A model generated the notes under the pieces. The model was not told where the DNA came from. It saw only the letters and a program-made list of their open reading frames with translations, and made no database searches. Positions 12,201 to 23,534 of a stretch of DNA of 64,000 bases are shown here, in pieces. The stretch comes from Enoplolaimus lenunculus (Eukaryota; Nematoda; Enoplea; Enoplida; Thoracostomopsidae): positions 1 to 64,000 of the forward strand of contig JASANG010001160.1 in NCBI GenBank assembly GCA_030248215.1, given 5' to 3'. Every line of letters begins with the position of its first letter. Position 1 is the first letter of the stretch. Both the position numbers and the translations under genes were made by a program.

Positions 12201-15200
12201 CTTCATTCACACGTGCAAGTTTGTTTCAGCGACAACTTGCAGCTGCAACTTTTGCAATAGGTTTTCAAACAAAACTTGCACCTGTAACTTGCAACTGCAA
12301 ATTTTTTTCTGTGAATATCCTGCAGATGTACATTTCAGTAGTGTGAGTTTTCGCAGCATAAAAATTGCACGTGAGAATAGGACTTAACAACAATTTTGAA
12401 TATACTGAAAAACGATATTGAAATTGAAAAAGAAGTCAAAATGTACTTTTTTTCGTTTCGCAAGCGACCATTCAGATTTGCCGAGCACAAACGCTAGTTT
12501 AACCAGCGCACATTCGTGTGTCATATCAGATCCAGGAATAATCCCGACATCACTTAGGATCTTAAATCATTTTTCCACAAGTTGCAAAAATTATTAAATA
12601 TTTGGTTGCTCATGTAACTTTGAGGGACGTACCGTAGTTTCGCGTGATTCCAAAAGTGTAAACTTTGGTGAAACTGTAAACTAATTTTATTACTTAGGCT
12701 TAAATTTAGGCAGTTCCGGAGCAGGCAGGGGTGACGGCTCCGACCAAATTCCAGGGTGGGGTCAAGCGAGCGAGAAGCCAGACGCAGTTTAAAACTTAAG
12801 CGGGTTTTGATTCAACCGGTTAGCGTGGGGCCCCTTTAGGGCGGGGACCCTTTAGGGGTGGGGCTCCCTCAAATGGGGGAATGAGGGGGGTGGCTGCTGC
12901 GGCCCTGGGTTTAGGTTTGGGCCTAGACTTAGTTATAGGCTTATCGTTCGATAAAGGTAGGGGTTGCCTTTAGAATACGCATATACTACTGTTACGCCCC
13001 TCAAAGTAACAATGGCTGGTAAAGTTATGGATTTGTGCTCGAACTATCGCTATTAAATCAAGGGTGTTGCCAGAAGGCAGCCAGCAATTGCATTGGCGGT
13101 CCTTTCAAATGATTCCTCAAAACGACGTAAGAAAAGCCAACTGATTTGTGCAAAAGAACTGACACAACTGGCGGCGACCCCTCCCCCCAAACCAAAAATA
13201 GAATTTTTAATTTAAACTTGCAATATATACTATCTGAGACATCAATTAACACTTCATTCATTCAGGAAATGAATGTTACGATAACCAAAACTGTTGTAAT
13301 CCCGTTAGAATACTTCTAGAATCTGTATATCTCTGGTCTAAAGCCCATTCACACGTGCAAATTTTTGCTTTGAGAACTTGCAGCTGTAAATTGCACGCAG
13401 AACTTGCATTTTTTCATCAGCCAATAAGAAAGTGGCTGCAATAAATTCAGTGAACTGGCATGTTTATTCACACATATGAACTAAATAAATACCTAGCTAT
13501 GATTTTTAATGAATTATTTCCAACTGCAAGTTTGTCGAACGGGATTATAGACAGAATTTGCAAGTGCTACTTAAAGCTGCATGTTCTCACAGCAAACACT
13601 TGCATGTGTGAATAGGGCTTAAATTTAAATTTCGCACCATTCTAATTTGCAAACTGCATTTAATACCGTTAGAATACATATGAAAATCCAAAGACAAAGT
13701 GAAAGTCTACGATTTCGTCAAAGTCTAAATCTAGTGCTAAGCTAATAGGAACAAAACATGTACCAAGCTGCCCTGGTTAAGTCGTGAACTCTCAGCGTAA
13801 AGAACAAACAACGAAGTGGAACTTTAATAAAAACCAAATTAAAATCTCCACTTACCATTCCAACTTGATCACGCTGGGCAACCGCACCTTTTGAACACTG
13901 TGTCACATTGACTATAATAACGCCTGAAATGAAAAATAAACTTAAAAGATACTCAAGTTTTTAACAAAACTCATAAAATAAATTTAAACCCGTTCTGTTG
14001 CACATATTTCGAATTTCAGCTGATCTCAGATTTTCAACCCAATTTTCGAACGGTTTTTTATTCAAAACAAATCGCTGTAAAATATGCACACTTTTCACAC
14101 ATACACTGTTGTCTTTATTAAGGTCAACAGAGGTCAAACCTACCGCACGCATTTCCGGTTTTGCTGAAAATCCAATTTCCCATTGCCGTCATATTCATTT
14201 ATTGTCAAGAAAGAAAATGGAACTCAATTTTGGTCGTGAATTTTCCACTGCCCTGATCGGCACTTTTTAATTTCCCTTTTGAACAAATTCTGCCTTATCA
14301 ATTTTCCAATCTTCCTTAAAATGAGATTCAATTTCCAATTGCCGTGATGTGAAAAACCCGTACTGTATTGACCCGAATAAGAGGGGGAGACTGATATTTA
14401 TTTGGCCTCTCCAGAGGGTACCCCCCTTGTTATTCGGTTACGGACTGTTAATTATTTTTAACCCACGCTCCGCCGCCCTTCGTTACTGATATATATCCGG
14501 TATTGCAACTATCCGTTGAATTAAACGTATATTTGTCTCGTTTCAATAGTTTGAGCGATAATAAAAGATTATACTTAGGAATGTACTTTGAAAATTTAAG
14601 TACGCTTTAAAGTTTCGAACTCATGGTCCTATAGCCATTTATGTGCTACAATTAGAGTTAATTGACATTTATGGACTATAATTAGGGTTTAAGGACTCTA
14701 TCCGCTTACGGACTCTTATTAGGGATACGACTCCTATTGATTCAAACCCAAAATGGGGACCCTCCTCTTATTACCCCCCTCTTATTCGGGTCAATACAGT
14801 AGTGGGAAATTGAAATCTAAATACTTAATTTATTCCCAAATACGGTTTTTAAAACAACTCAATTTACCACACGGGCAATTTTGAGTTTCCCAATTTCCAA
14901 CTACTATGATTTTTAAAAACCGTATTTGGAAATTGGCGTTGCAAATTCCCTCACAGCGGGCACAAGATAAAGTGGATGATGCATTACGCGTGGTTTCTCA
15001 CTCGATTCACTCTCGATGTGTCCCACTGATCAATTTCCAAAAAAGTTTTGCCCGCGGCGTTGTTTAAAGGTAGGTACACATTAAAGTCAATTCCGCAACC
15101 TGAACAACTAAAAAATTGTGATAAAAATGTGCAAAGCTTCACAATTACAGGACCGTTAGACAGGCGGGTGGGGGGTGGGTGGGTTTTGTTTGGTGGTTTA

Positions 15201-18200
15201 GACCCCGAGCTTTACGAATAAAGAAAGAAATGTTCTGAGCCTGTTAACAGGTAGCGCCGGAGCAGGCTTGGGTAGGGCCGCTTGTTGGAGTGATGGACCC
15301 TGTTTGGAGTGAGGCCCCCTCCAAATGCGGCTGTCAACAGGTTGAATGACGCCTAAACCTCCACAGACAGTGATTTTAGGCGAAAAAATAGTTACCTCTT
15401 TCTACCGCTGTACGAATTGCTTCCAAAAACTCGGGTCGATTTACTGGTAAATGACCGGTTCCATAGCTGAGCAAAGCAACACCTTCAACAGGTTCTTTAA
15501 GGCTGGCTTCAAACTGAAACTATACTCACGTTTACGAAATAAAAATTTTTTACATGTGATTTGCTAACCCGAATTGGTTTGTCAGGTTGTATTAGACCTA
15601 GAACTCGGCAATGAATTAACGTAGGTTAAACTTAATTGCAACCTGTTAAATAAAGTACAGAAGCACTGTTATTCATTATGTTTCTGAACTATGCCAAAAT
15701 GGGCATAAAATTTTGTTGAAATGTTGTACTCGTGCAAAAAATATTTGCATATGTTAGTGAACTTTTAGAAATATGAATTGCAGTTTAGTTGTTTAATAAT
15801 TGAAAGTAATTGGATGAAACAAAAAAATTCACACGGTTTAGGTTCGCATGGGTATGACGACGATTCGGCACCCGACAACTCGTCAACCAACAACTTGTAA
15901 TCCAAAATTTTATTGACGCGATAATTCTTTACCCAGTATTACTTTAAGGAGCGTTGAGGTTTCTGGTGTATACATAAAAGAGTGGGTTTAGATTCTGGAT
16001 TACATTTTTTTGCTTAGGCTTAGGCTTAGGCTTAGGCTTAGGAACACATTTTTTACAACGCTTAGACTTAGGCTTAGGCTTAGGAATACGCTTAATCTAC
16101 TGTTACACCCGTTAAAGTAACATTTGCCATTATACTTAGGTTTAGAATTAAGAACAATGCTTAGATTTATTATGGCGCTTTAGTATACACTGTTGGATGA
16201 CAAGTTGTCGGGCTGTCGATTTGTCGTAGATTCGTTTACTTGACCCTTTTATACAGTCCAACCTACAGTTTCCAATGTCATCTCTGGAAAAATGCGAATC
16301 GCAGTGACGTTTCGATTCAGAACTGTATTCAGAGATATTTGAATATCAAAAGGACTGCGAAAAATTTCATCTTTATTAACTAAAAATAAACAAATTTTGA
16401 CACTTTTGTATTTTAGGCTCATATGTATAGCTGAAGCCGTAACAGGCATATAACCATATTCCTGCCCTTAAGTCCAAGCTTTTAACCTTATAACAGTAAA
16501 GTCTAGGCTTAAGTGTAAACATAAGCCAAACATTTTCATTGTGGTGCAAGTAGAAAATTGCTACAATTTCAAGAACATTGAATATAGACAGATAGAAAAC
16601 ACCAATAAAACCGCAGTTATCTATCTACTGATGTAGTCGATAGTTTTTTACATATACAAATCGTCGTTTAAAATTTCTGATTTTGTGCTAATTAGTACTG
16701 CACACTTAAACTTGAATTGTGATTAACACCATTTACGACACTGAAAGCTTTTCTCGTTATAATTTCAAATAATAATGGTGAAAAGTGACATTTTTGTTAA
16801 AAACATATGCTAAACGCATCCCAAAATCTACTTTAAGTTTTCGTTTCTCGATACCGGAATTCAATTTAAACTTTAACAAGTAAACAAAACTAAAAACAGA
16901 GAAATTGTCTCAAATTGCACGATACGAACTTTTAATAGATATTTCCATTTTTGCAAGATCTGGTGCATTTGGCGAATCAAAAGCTTCAAGTCCTGAGTTG
17001 TCGACTTTAATCGTTCGATTTCCTCTCATTAGTTTATTGTTGAAATATATTGTAACCTAAAAAGCTAATTGGTAAAAAATATTTATTCATTACACACTTA
17101 TCGGCAACTGTTGCGAAAACTATGTTTTGGAACAGTGTTATCGTTATTGTATCATTTCAGGATGACATAGCTTCTTAAAAAATGTTTTGTTGCGAGCGAA
17201 TGTATCGGACTAATTTTTTTTACTTTAAGATCCGGCATGTTTTTGTCCAAACTCTGTAATAGTGTCAATTTTTATCATCATTTCACGTATTTGGCTGTTG
17301 TAATGTAGATATATGTGATATATACCCACCTTGTTAACGCCGGTTTTAGATAAATGCGGACATCACTGTTTCGACTTTGATTTAAGCTATACGGTCACAT
17401 TTCAAATATTATCCTAGTTTATTCGGCAGCACAGGTTGTAGCATATGAACAATTCGTACGATTTACTATCACCTTAGCAATAAAACGAAACAAAAACCTC
17501 GTATTAAGGATATTTTTTCCTACTGGACTCACGTAAAAAGGTAGGAAAATAGTTCCGCATAGCCTTGTGATATATTTTAGTGTACGAGTTGTATTTTTAC
17601 TATGGTGGCGAACGGCGTTAACGCGTGTTGCCAAACTAACCTCGGGTATATCGTAATTTCCTGCAATAATAAGAGCACCAATGAAGTTTTCGAAACCGTC
17701 GCTTCGCACTTCACAAATCGGTATCTGCAAAGAATTGTATTTTATAAAGTTAATACTCAAACCGGAAAAACTGGGATTAGCAGCTTAGAACGTACCACAG
17801 AATATACTATTTTAATGATGGGTTTGGTACATTTTAGTTAAACATACACTGCTGTAAAAGCGTTATAAAAATTACTAGTACACGTAGTTGCACACATGTG
17901 CAACTGGTCTATAAGGCTTCTCCGGCCCTAGGCTAAATTGTTGCCTTGTCCCCTCGTATTTAAGTGAAATAGCTCTACAGATATATAAAACACTTCCGAA
18001 ACAATAGGTATTCACAATGCATACAGTCTCGATTTGCATACGTAAAGTAAACACAAATCTGTTGGAACGCTGCCCAAAATACGTATGTGGGTCGTTCCAG
18101 CTTTAATATATAGATGTATACAAAGGTTTAGCTGATCTTAGCGTATAAATGGTTGAATGTGGCTTCTGGCTATTTGTATACACCAGGCCTCATTCGTAAT

Positions 18201-21200
18201 TAATTTCACTATCTTCAACAGAATATATAAGATAGTATTATTATCGGGGTAGCCCAGCGACGTATGAAAGTTATAAAACTCAATTTTTACTGTATGCTAT
18301 ATACGTGAAAATTGTGTCACGTGGAAAAATTGTAAGATAGGAAGGGACCTTACCATTTTGTCGCAAAAAGATTTTGCCCCGCCTCTGGATACGCTAGTGC
18401 GGTAAGTAGCTAGGATGTTAAGAAAAAGTGCAGAACGCGTTGTAAAAGTTTCGATGGTGATGTCTTAAATTGCTTAGCAAAATGAACCATTTTTAGTTTC
18501 AGTTTTGCAATTAATATCACAGTTACAATTCAAATTCAATGGACGAAAAACCACAATGAAGGTTACCTTTAATCCTTCAGCGGATGCGTCTTTCGCCAGC
18601 AAACTACAAATTTGCTATGGCGAAAAAGTTATCCGTAACAAAATGAGACAATTATTTTTTAATTTCCATCTTACAGACAGTTTATTATAACTGATTTGTT
18701 TCAAAGAGCATTTTGCCGATTTGATTAGTTACAAAAAAGTATAAAAAACATATGAAAGAAACCTATTTCTAAGCTTTACCTGAGCACCAGTAAATACAAT
18801 TGGCTTTCCGAGATTTTCGAACATAAATGACAGGGTACACGCGGCGTAGCACAGAGTATCGGTTCCGTGAAGAACGAGGAAACCATCGAAATACTCGTAA
18901 TGGGCCTAAAAGGGATTTGTTCCGCTAAAACTCATTTTTGAAATTGATTTTTACAAAAATATAGTTTACTCAAAAACAATTTAATAAATTTTTCACAAAA
19001 AATATTAAGTTCGGATGTAAAATCCTTTATTAAGCTTTGAAACTGTTATACTCCCGTTTGAATATATGAAATTTTTTTCTGTATACCTAGTTTTAGACGA
19101 TTTTTCCAATAAACCAGCTGAAAAAAGTTCAATAGAAAAATGCAAAATCAGATCAAACTGAGAATAGTTTCCAAAAGTTACTCTCAAAATAGTTTATTGT
19201 AGCGCGTTTAAAACATTCTCACTGCTATAGGCAATTTTAAGGTCTTCGGAGTGAAAAAGCAATATTTTTAAATTTGCCAACACACGAACATAAGGGCCAA
19301 TGTAAAGAATGGGGGCGGAACAGTAATATACGCATATTCCAAAGCCTAAGCCAGAGCCTAATCCAAGCAAAAAATTAGTTTAAAGCTTAAGTTTACTCAA
19401 TTGCAGTCCCACAGAAAAACGTTCCGTCTCGGATTTTTACATGAGCCAACATAAGGCGAAGCCCTGTAATGGTGTATTAGCATGAGCGTAGCCAAGATTC
19501 TGGTTTGGGAAGAGTCGTGTCAATTACTTTAATATATATGGTTTTGTTTCTAAATGTATTTACTTCCGCTAACGTTTAATTTTATTAACACAATGGCCCA
19601 TGCTACTTTAAGGGTCGTTCAGGTTTCTGGCGGGTCTATAAAAGAGTAGGCTTAAATTCTAGATTACATTTTTTGCTTAGGCTTAGGCGTAGGCTTAGGC
19701 TTAAGAATACGCTTCTTCAACGCTTAGGCTTATGCTTAGGCGTTAGAATACGCTTAATCTACTGTTATGGACCTAAAACTAACATTGACCGATTTTTCGA
19801 TCACGAAAACTAACCTGAATATCCTCAGCCAATTGAATCCAATCATCAAAGGTCATATTCGATGAATGTTGAAGTGGTTCGTATTCAAGAATCCAGTACA
19901 CTGTGCGTCGTTTTTCAAACCGGACAGGCCTATAAGATAAACATAAACAACTAAAGCCAATCATGTATTGTTCGACAGGGGAATACAAAACAACAAAGAA
20001 GAATTTTTTAGAAAAAATTAGCTGTTTTAGTACATTTTATCGTGAATCTTGTTTGTCTACAAATTAGTTTAGTTTTCGTTTCCGAACCAATTACTAGTTG
20101 CATTCAAATCGCATGACACAGGCACCGAAACGCGAAGGTAATCGCTTTTTAGCGTTTGTTAAAGCACTTACATTGTGTTTAATTGCAAGCGATTTTTTAA
20201 AACGCTAAAAATCGTTTTGTATTTTTAACACGATTCCTTATAGCCTCTCAGCGGCAGTGTTATTTTATTTTAGACAGCAAGCCTCACCTATTGCCAGCCA
20301 GTAATAAAAATTGCAACGTTGAAATTGAAGATATACTAAGATATTTTCGCCAATATTCATCCAAGTCATAGCTACCGGAAAACGCGGTAAACAATGGCGG
20401 ATGAAACAGCGAGCTTACGGAGTCTAATAATGAAAAAAGCTGAAGCCCAGCTACACTTTAGTGCTAAACTTTGAGATAAATTATTGGTTTTGATCACTTT
20501 TGACGGACGCCTAAGCCGGAGTGGCTCAAACACGAATCCGTCGGGCAAAAGTATATTTGAAAAATTCTACGTATTTCGGCTTCTCATAACTCCTCTGAGA
20601 CCATTACACTGTAACATTAAAATTTTTCCAGCATTTGATTGTTCGAAGGTTTACAATGCATTCAAAAAACCCAAATTTAAAGCAAACGCTTTAGATCTTT
20701 TTCCAATTTCAAAACTGTCTTATTTGTAACCAAAGCAGTGTGTAATAAATAGGCGTTTCTCCAGCTGGCCCGTGTAAACATCAGGGGCGGAAAGTTTTTC
20801 TGTTTTACTACAGTAAGCTTAAGCTTTTAGACTATTTTTTTGCTTATGCTTATACCTAGACTTAGTTATAACATCATCCTTACAGTTAGGCTTATGTTTA
20901 GTTATTAGCTCATTTTTACGCTTAGCTTCAGGATTTTGCATAGGCTGAGGCTTAGGAATATGCTTATACTACTGTTACGGCACGCTTCTATATATTGGCC
21001 ACTTAAACTTGACTTACGGAAGCGCACTTGGTGGACACCGAACATTAGGATAACGCTGCGAGATGTAGTCCCTGTCGTTCAAGTGAGGCATTGTTTGAAT
21101 TGCATCTGACAAATAGTTTGCTTCTGCGTAATAATCTACAACAAATTGTTCTATGGTTACAGGATTAAATAATTATGCTGTAAAAAACAATACACAACCC

Positions 21201-23534
21201 TAGTTTGAAATATCAAATGTCTGATGAAGTAGAAAATATTCATGCATGAAATGGTTACTAGATGAAAAAGCAAACAATATGGTTTACATTAAATTACTTG
21301 CATTGTAAAGCGAGCAAAATGTCAACCTAAATCAACAAATTTTGGTCAATGGATAATTTTGCCGAGGTGTTCGATCCTTAAAGAAATTTAGGACTTTTGT
21401 AGATCACAATGCCCTTACATCCGTCTTTGACACGCATCCCAACAATACCGCCAACATATAAAACCATTACTCGGGATTCAGTATCGATCCGTTCAACAGA
21501 TTGTAATGCTTCTACCGTTGCATCAACCTGAAAATATTCAAATGGCACCTGTATCAACCTGGCAGCGGGTAAAACCCAATGGTTCTTAGTAAGCATACAA
21601 TTTATGCCATTTTGGCTACAATGATCAGGGACCAGTCAGCCGACACTTGCCAAAGTTCAGCCCCCCACCCGGCAGCATATTTAGTGACAAATGTAAGACT
21701 GAGAGTTAAAACTATTAAGAATATTTTGGGGGGTCATATTAACTTTTAAGCAAGCGTCGAATTTATATCATGGCCTAAGGTTGGGGTCACGTTTTGTTCA
21801 CAACTGATTTTAGCGATTTTTGTTACTAAAAGTTATGAAACACACTATTAAGTACGAGCGTAACATTTTGGCCAGTGTATAGAACAGGGCCGTGTCCGTA
21901 GCAGTAAGCGTATTCCTAAGCCTAAGCTCAAGTAGTACGAATGAACTAATACCAAAGCTGAAATTTTCTGTATTATAGTTTCGCAGAAAAACGTTTCGCC
22001 CCTGAAATACGCCTCAGCCTAAGTGTAACAATGAGCTTATACCTGAGCCTAAGGCCGAAGCCTTAGCATACAAAATTAGTCTGAAGCTTAAGTTTTCTGT
22101 ATTACAGGTCCGCTCCGCCGAAAAACGTTTCGCCCCTAATCTTTACATGGTCCCGTATATTTATAGTTTTAAAGTTATACGATATCGTCACGTGTAGTGT
22201 TAATATTTTATAATTATTTAATCCGTTTGAACGTGAACGTTTACCAGACTCAACATTTTCGTCGTCATTTGGTGTGTGGTTTGGTGCCAAATAAACTAAC
22301 AAAGCAATGGTAAAACTTGAAACGATTTATAAACATACAAAACTAATATTTTACCAGTAACATCTGAAAATGTACTAACTTCATTCTGTAAAATGCATAG
22401 GCCACTTTAATTTGAGTACGTCCTGTGGGTTTTTGGCATCGTCAATTGACGTTTGCTTTTGTTATACAGAAAATATGCAAATGGTACTGCTATTTTTAAA
22501 AAAATTTTAAGTTTTTAAAATTTAATTGACGATTGCTTTCATACTTAAACGCAATCCTTGTTCATAGTTGCTAAAATTACTCTAGAAATTGTAAACCTGA
22601 CTCAGTTCAACAACAGCAGTTCTGTTTTTCAATACAGATCCATTCAACCTATTCGTGTTCGAATCGCGCTATACTTGTCCTACGGCGGTGTCTAGCATTT
22701 AGGCTTAGGTTCAAGTCAAAAGAAATTTTTGTTTACAAATTTCAGATGCGATGCCGACCAGTAATTTTCGTTCAACGCCGCATGGTGGCACCAGATTGCG
22801 GATAACACAGACTTCAACTGTTGCCACAAGGTTGCGGACAACACAGACTTAAACTCCTGCCACATGGTTGCGGACAACAGACTTAAAGTCCTGGCACAAG
22901 GTTGACAGACTTAAACTCCTGCCACAAGGTTGTGGACAACCCAGACTTAAACTCCTGCCACAAGGTTGCGGACAACACAGACTTAAACTCCTGCCACAAG
23001 GTTGACAGACTTAAACTCCTGCCACAAGGTTGCGGACAACACAGACTTAAACTCCTGCCACAAGGTTGACAGACTTAAACTCCTGCCACAAGGTTGTGGA
23101 CAACCCAGACTTAAACTCCTGCCACAAGGTTGCGGACAACACAGACTTAAACTCCTGCCACAAGGTTGACAGACTTAAACTCCTGCCACAAGGTTGTGGA
23201 CAACCCAGACTTAAACTCCTGCCACAAGGTTGCGGACAACACAGACTTAAACTCCTGCCACAAGGTTGACAGACTTAAGCTCCTACCACAAGGTTGCGGA
23301 CAACACAGACTTAAACTCGAAACGTCAAAAAGTATTTACTGGCATTCCAATTCTTATTTTTTGCGTATTTACCTCATACTGATTAATTTTAATCATCGTA
23401 GATTCAGTTAAATTTTTCCGTGCAAATCCTGGCGTATAATTGGGAAACACTGGAACCGACATTGACGGCGATATTTTTGGGCTGTCTTGATTTTTACCGC
23501 CTTTTCTGGTTGGTATTGCCAACGCTGGCGAAGA
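6267..23534 (-). CDS. ASPG: L-asparaginase / ankyrin-repeat protein (ASPG, 60-kDa lysophospholipase class), likely pseudoenzyme
   Basis: Type I asparaginase domain followed by ankyrin repeats, as in animal ASPG. Exons in transcript order: 23534-23373, 21527-21419, 21135-21018, 19929-19815, 18905-18780, 17724-17641, 17056-16930, 16379-16267, 15513-15396, 13923-13856, 12560-12447, 10469-10329, 9781-9683, 8991-8873, 7477-7349, 6549-6267 (stop). All splice phases agree and give about 674 codons from the first exon seen. Visible motifs are HGTDT in exon 5, TGAQ, SDG, and ALFPPLLCHAAAAGD leading into ankyrin repeats such as YDSRTALHVAA and YDGRTALHIAS. The usual TGGTIG nucleophile motif reads VGGIVG, so the catalytic Thr is Ile; asparagine hydrolysis is therefore doubtful, although the second Thr-Asp site is intact. 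The true start is unknown: a Met in the first exon would give about 650 residues, or exons upstream of 23540 may exist. Cytosolic by family. Product is confident, activity is not. Confidence 0.9.
7074..7290 (-). mobile_element. TTAA-flanked tRNA-like MITE (family P), decayed copy
   Basis: Follows TTAA at 7070-7073 with CCCTTTCTCAGG, then the family's inverted tRNA-like part (ACCAGTGAGCTATAGCAGC) and GAGGCTCTCACGTCTTGTGG-type segment. The far end is not clear. In an ASPG intron. Confidence 0.6.
8030..8272 (+). mobile_element. TTAA-flanked tRNA-like MITE (family P), copy 2
   Basis: CCCC start after TTAA (8026-8029) and ...ATGTGAGAAAGGT before TTAA (8273-8276). The left terminal repeat is shortened. 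Inside are a GAGCCC/GGGCTC hairpin and a tRNA-like part with an A-box (GCTGAGTGGTGAT) and a B-box (GAGTTCGAATCC). Confidence 0.8.
8307..8569 (+). mobile_element. tRNA-like MITE (family P), copy 3
   Basis: CCCCTTCTCACAT at left, ATGTGAGAAAGGG at right, flanked by ATAA on both sides. Nearly identical to copy 2 over about 200 bases in the same orientation, 31 bases away, so a local duplication is as likely as two insertions. Confidence 0.8.
8662..8848 (+). mobile_element. MITE family A, copy 5, beside an ASPG 5' splice site
   Basis: GGCCAATGTATAGAACAG to CCCCTGATCTTTACATAGGCC type ends. It stops 18 bases from the donor GTATGG (8872-8867) of ASPG exon 8991-8873. Flanks do not match. Confidence 0.85.
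9119..9307. repeat. GGGTTGCG-ended palindromic element, copy 1
   Basis: TTAGGGTTGCGTTATCC at left, TATAGCGCAACCTTA at right, with unusually GC-rich GTCCGTCACC/GGTGACGGAC inverted pieces inside. The long open frame on the minus strand here is a by-product of this repeat. In an ASPG intron. Confidence 0.55.
9407..9640 (+). mobile_element. Mariner-type MITE (family M), copy 2, internally shortened
   Basis: Diverged M ends (CTGTAGTGACAC... and ...TTATTCGGTCCACTATAC) between TA bases. It lies in an ASPG intron, ending 36 bases short of the donor of the 9781-9683 exon. Confidence 0.75.
11131..11880. mobile_element. Long-TIR element F with repeated internal motif
   Basis: About 40 bases at each end are inverted copies (AATTATAAAATTTG and ACAAAATGTGTC facing GACACATTTTGT and CAAATTTTATAAT). 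Between them, ACTCGTTGAGGTAGGGTCAA and its complement occur at least six times in both directions. No gene inside. In an ASPG intron. Confidence 0.7.
11919..12070 (-). mobile_element. MITE family A, copy 6
   Basis: Starts GGCCCATGTAAAGATCAG and ends TTTACATTGGCC. Flanks GAAAATTT and GAACATTT agree at 7 of 8 bases. In an ASPG intron. Confidence 0.85.
12724..12905. repeat. GC-richer dispersed repeat D, copy 1
   Basis: Shares AGCGAGCGAGAAGCCAG, CCGGTTAGxGTxGGGGCCC, TTTAGGGxTGGG and GGGGTGGCTGCT with 59486-59622. A fragment at 15245-15330 has the same GGAGCAGGCTTGGG style. Origin unknown. Confidence 0.5.
12906..13018 (+). mobile_element. Family B remnant
   Basis: TTAGG-rich stretch followed by TATACTACTGTTACGCCCCTCAAAGTAACAATGGC-like end, without a left terminus. 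A second remnant lies at about 50844-50892. Confidence 0.45.
13342..13619. mobile_element. Harbinger-like MITE (family E)
   Basis: AGCCCATTCACACGTGCAA to TTGCATGTGTGAATAGGGCT, flanked by TAA on each side; inside are GCAGCTGTAA/AACTTGCA repeats. 3-bp TAA duplications fit PIF/Harbinger. Decayed relatives at about 5286-5420 and 12205-12390 share AACTTGCAGCTGCAACTTG. In an ASPG intron. Confidence 0.75.
14363..14799 (+). mobile_element. Mariner-type MITE (family M), copy 3
   Basis: 437 bp with matching inverted ends between TA 14361-14362 and TA 14800-14801. About 90% like copy 1 by eye, so a fairly recent family. It lies in the ASPG intron between 13923 and 15396. Confidence 0.9.
15931..16128 (+). 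mobile_element. MITE family B, copy 1
   Basis: Shares TTTAAGGxxCGTTxAGGTTTC, TATAxAAAAGAGTxGG and a TTAGGC core with copy 2, and ends with GTTAAAGTAACATTTGCC. It holds the purest (GGCTTA) run in the window, about four exact units near 16015-16042. Confidence 0.75.
19295..19447 (+). mobile_element. MITE family A, copy 7, with perfect 8-bp target duplication
   Basis: GGCCAATGTAAAGAATGG... to ...TTTTTACATGAGCC, flanked by AACATAAG on both sides (19287-19294 and 19448-19455). Best evidence for the element's exact ends. In an ASPG intron. Confidence 0.9.
19595..19790 (+). mobile_element. MITE family B, copy 2, beside an ASPG 5' splice site
   Basis: GGCCCATGCTACTTTAAGGG to CTAACATTGACC, with the same internal order as copy 1. 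Ends 18 bases from donor GTTAGT (19814-19809) of ASPG exon 19929-19815. GGCC ends and core suggest it is a sister of family A. Confidence 0.75.
20767..21000 (-). mobile_element. MITE family A, copy 8, beside an ASPG 5' splice site
   Basis: GGCCCGTGTAAACATCAG at left, TTCTATATATTGGCC at right. Ends about 12 bases from donor GTAAGT (21017-21012) of the ASPG exon 21135-21018. Confidence 0.85.
21419..21527 (-). CDS. ASPG: ASPG exon carrying the degenerate nucleophile motif
   Basis: This exon encodes VMVLYVGGIVGMRVKDG. In active type I asparaginases the same place reads (Y)TGGTIGM, and its second Thr is the nucleophile. Here both Thr are replaced (GTT Val and ATT Ile). The acceptor TTTTCAG and donor GTAAGG are good. 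The exon ends in phase 1 and joins the next exon (21135-21018) through acceptor TTGTAG to give GYYYAEANYLSDAIQTMPHL, which matches the family spacing. The reading is direct from sequence; loss of activity is inferred. Confidence 0.85.
21870..22153 (+). mobile_element. MITE family A, compound copy 9
   Basis: One left end (GGCCAGTGTATAGAACAG), but the right-half motif GCAGAAAAACGTTTCGCCCC occurs twice, about 130 bases apart. Looks like an internal tandem duplication or two copies fused. In an ASPG intron. Confidence 0.8.
22805..23318. repeat. Minisatellite with 100-bp higher-order unit
   Basis: Monomer CAGACTTAAACTCCTGCCAC then AAGGTTG with a linker. Two monomer lengths (28 and 36 bases) form a 28+36+36 = 100-base super-unit, repeated at least twice exactly (23066 and 23166). 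It lies in the first ASPG intron seen, 55 bases from the donor of exon 23534-23373. Open frames here are repeat artefacts. Confidence 0.9.

Noticed and set aside
16015-16042. True telomeric repeat
   Set aside because: Only about four exact TTAGGC units, inside a MITE in the middle of a gene.
21120-21190. An earlier acceptor (TTTTTTACAG) for the third ASPG exon
   Set aside because: It brings a TAA into the only usable frame; the TTGTAG acceptor at 21135 gives matching phase and family spacing.
22805-23318. Regular repeats resembling a CRISPR array
   Set aside because: Repeats abut without unique spacers, the monomers differ in length, and the context is a eukaryotic intron; it is a minisatellite.
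23066-23411. Two plus-strand reading frames with repeated DLNSCHKV units
   Set aside because: They are translations of the minisatellite, offset by exactly one 100-base unit.
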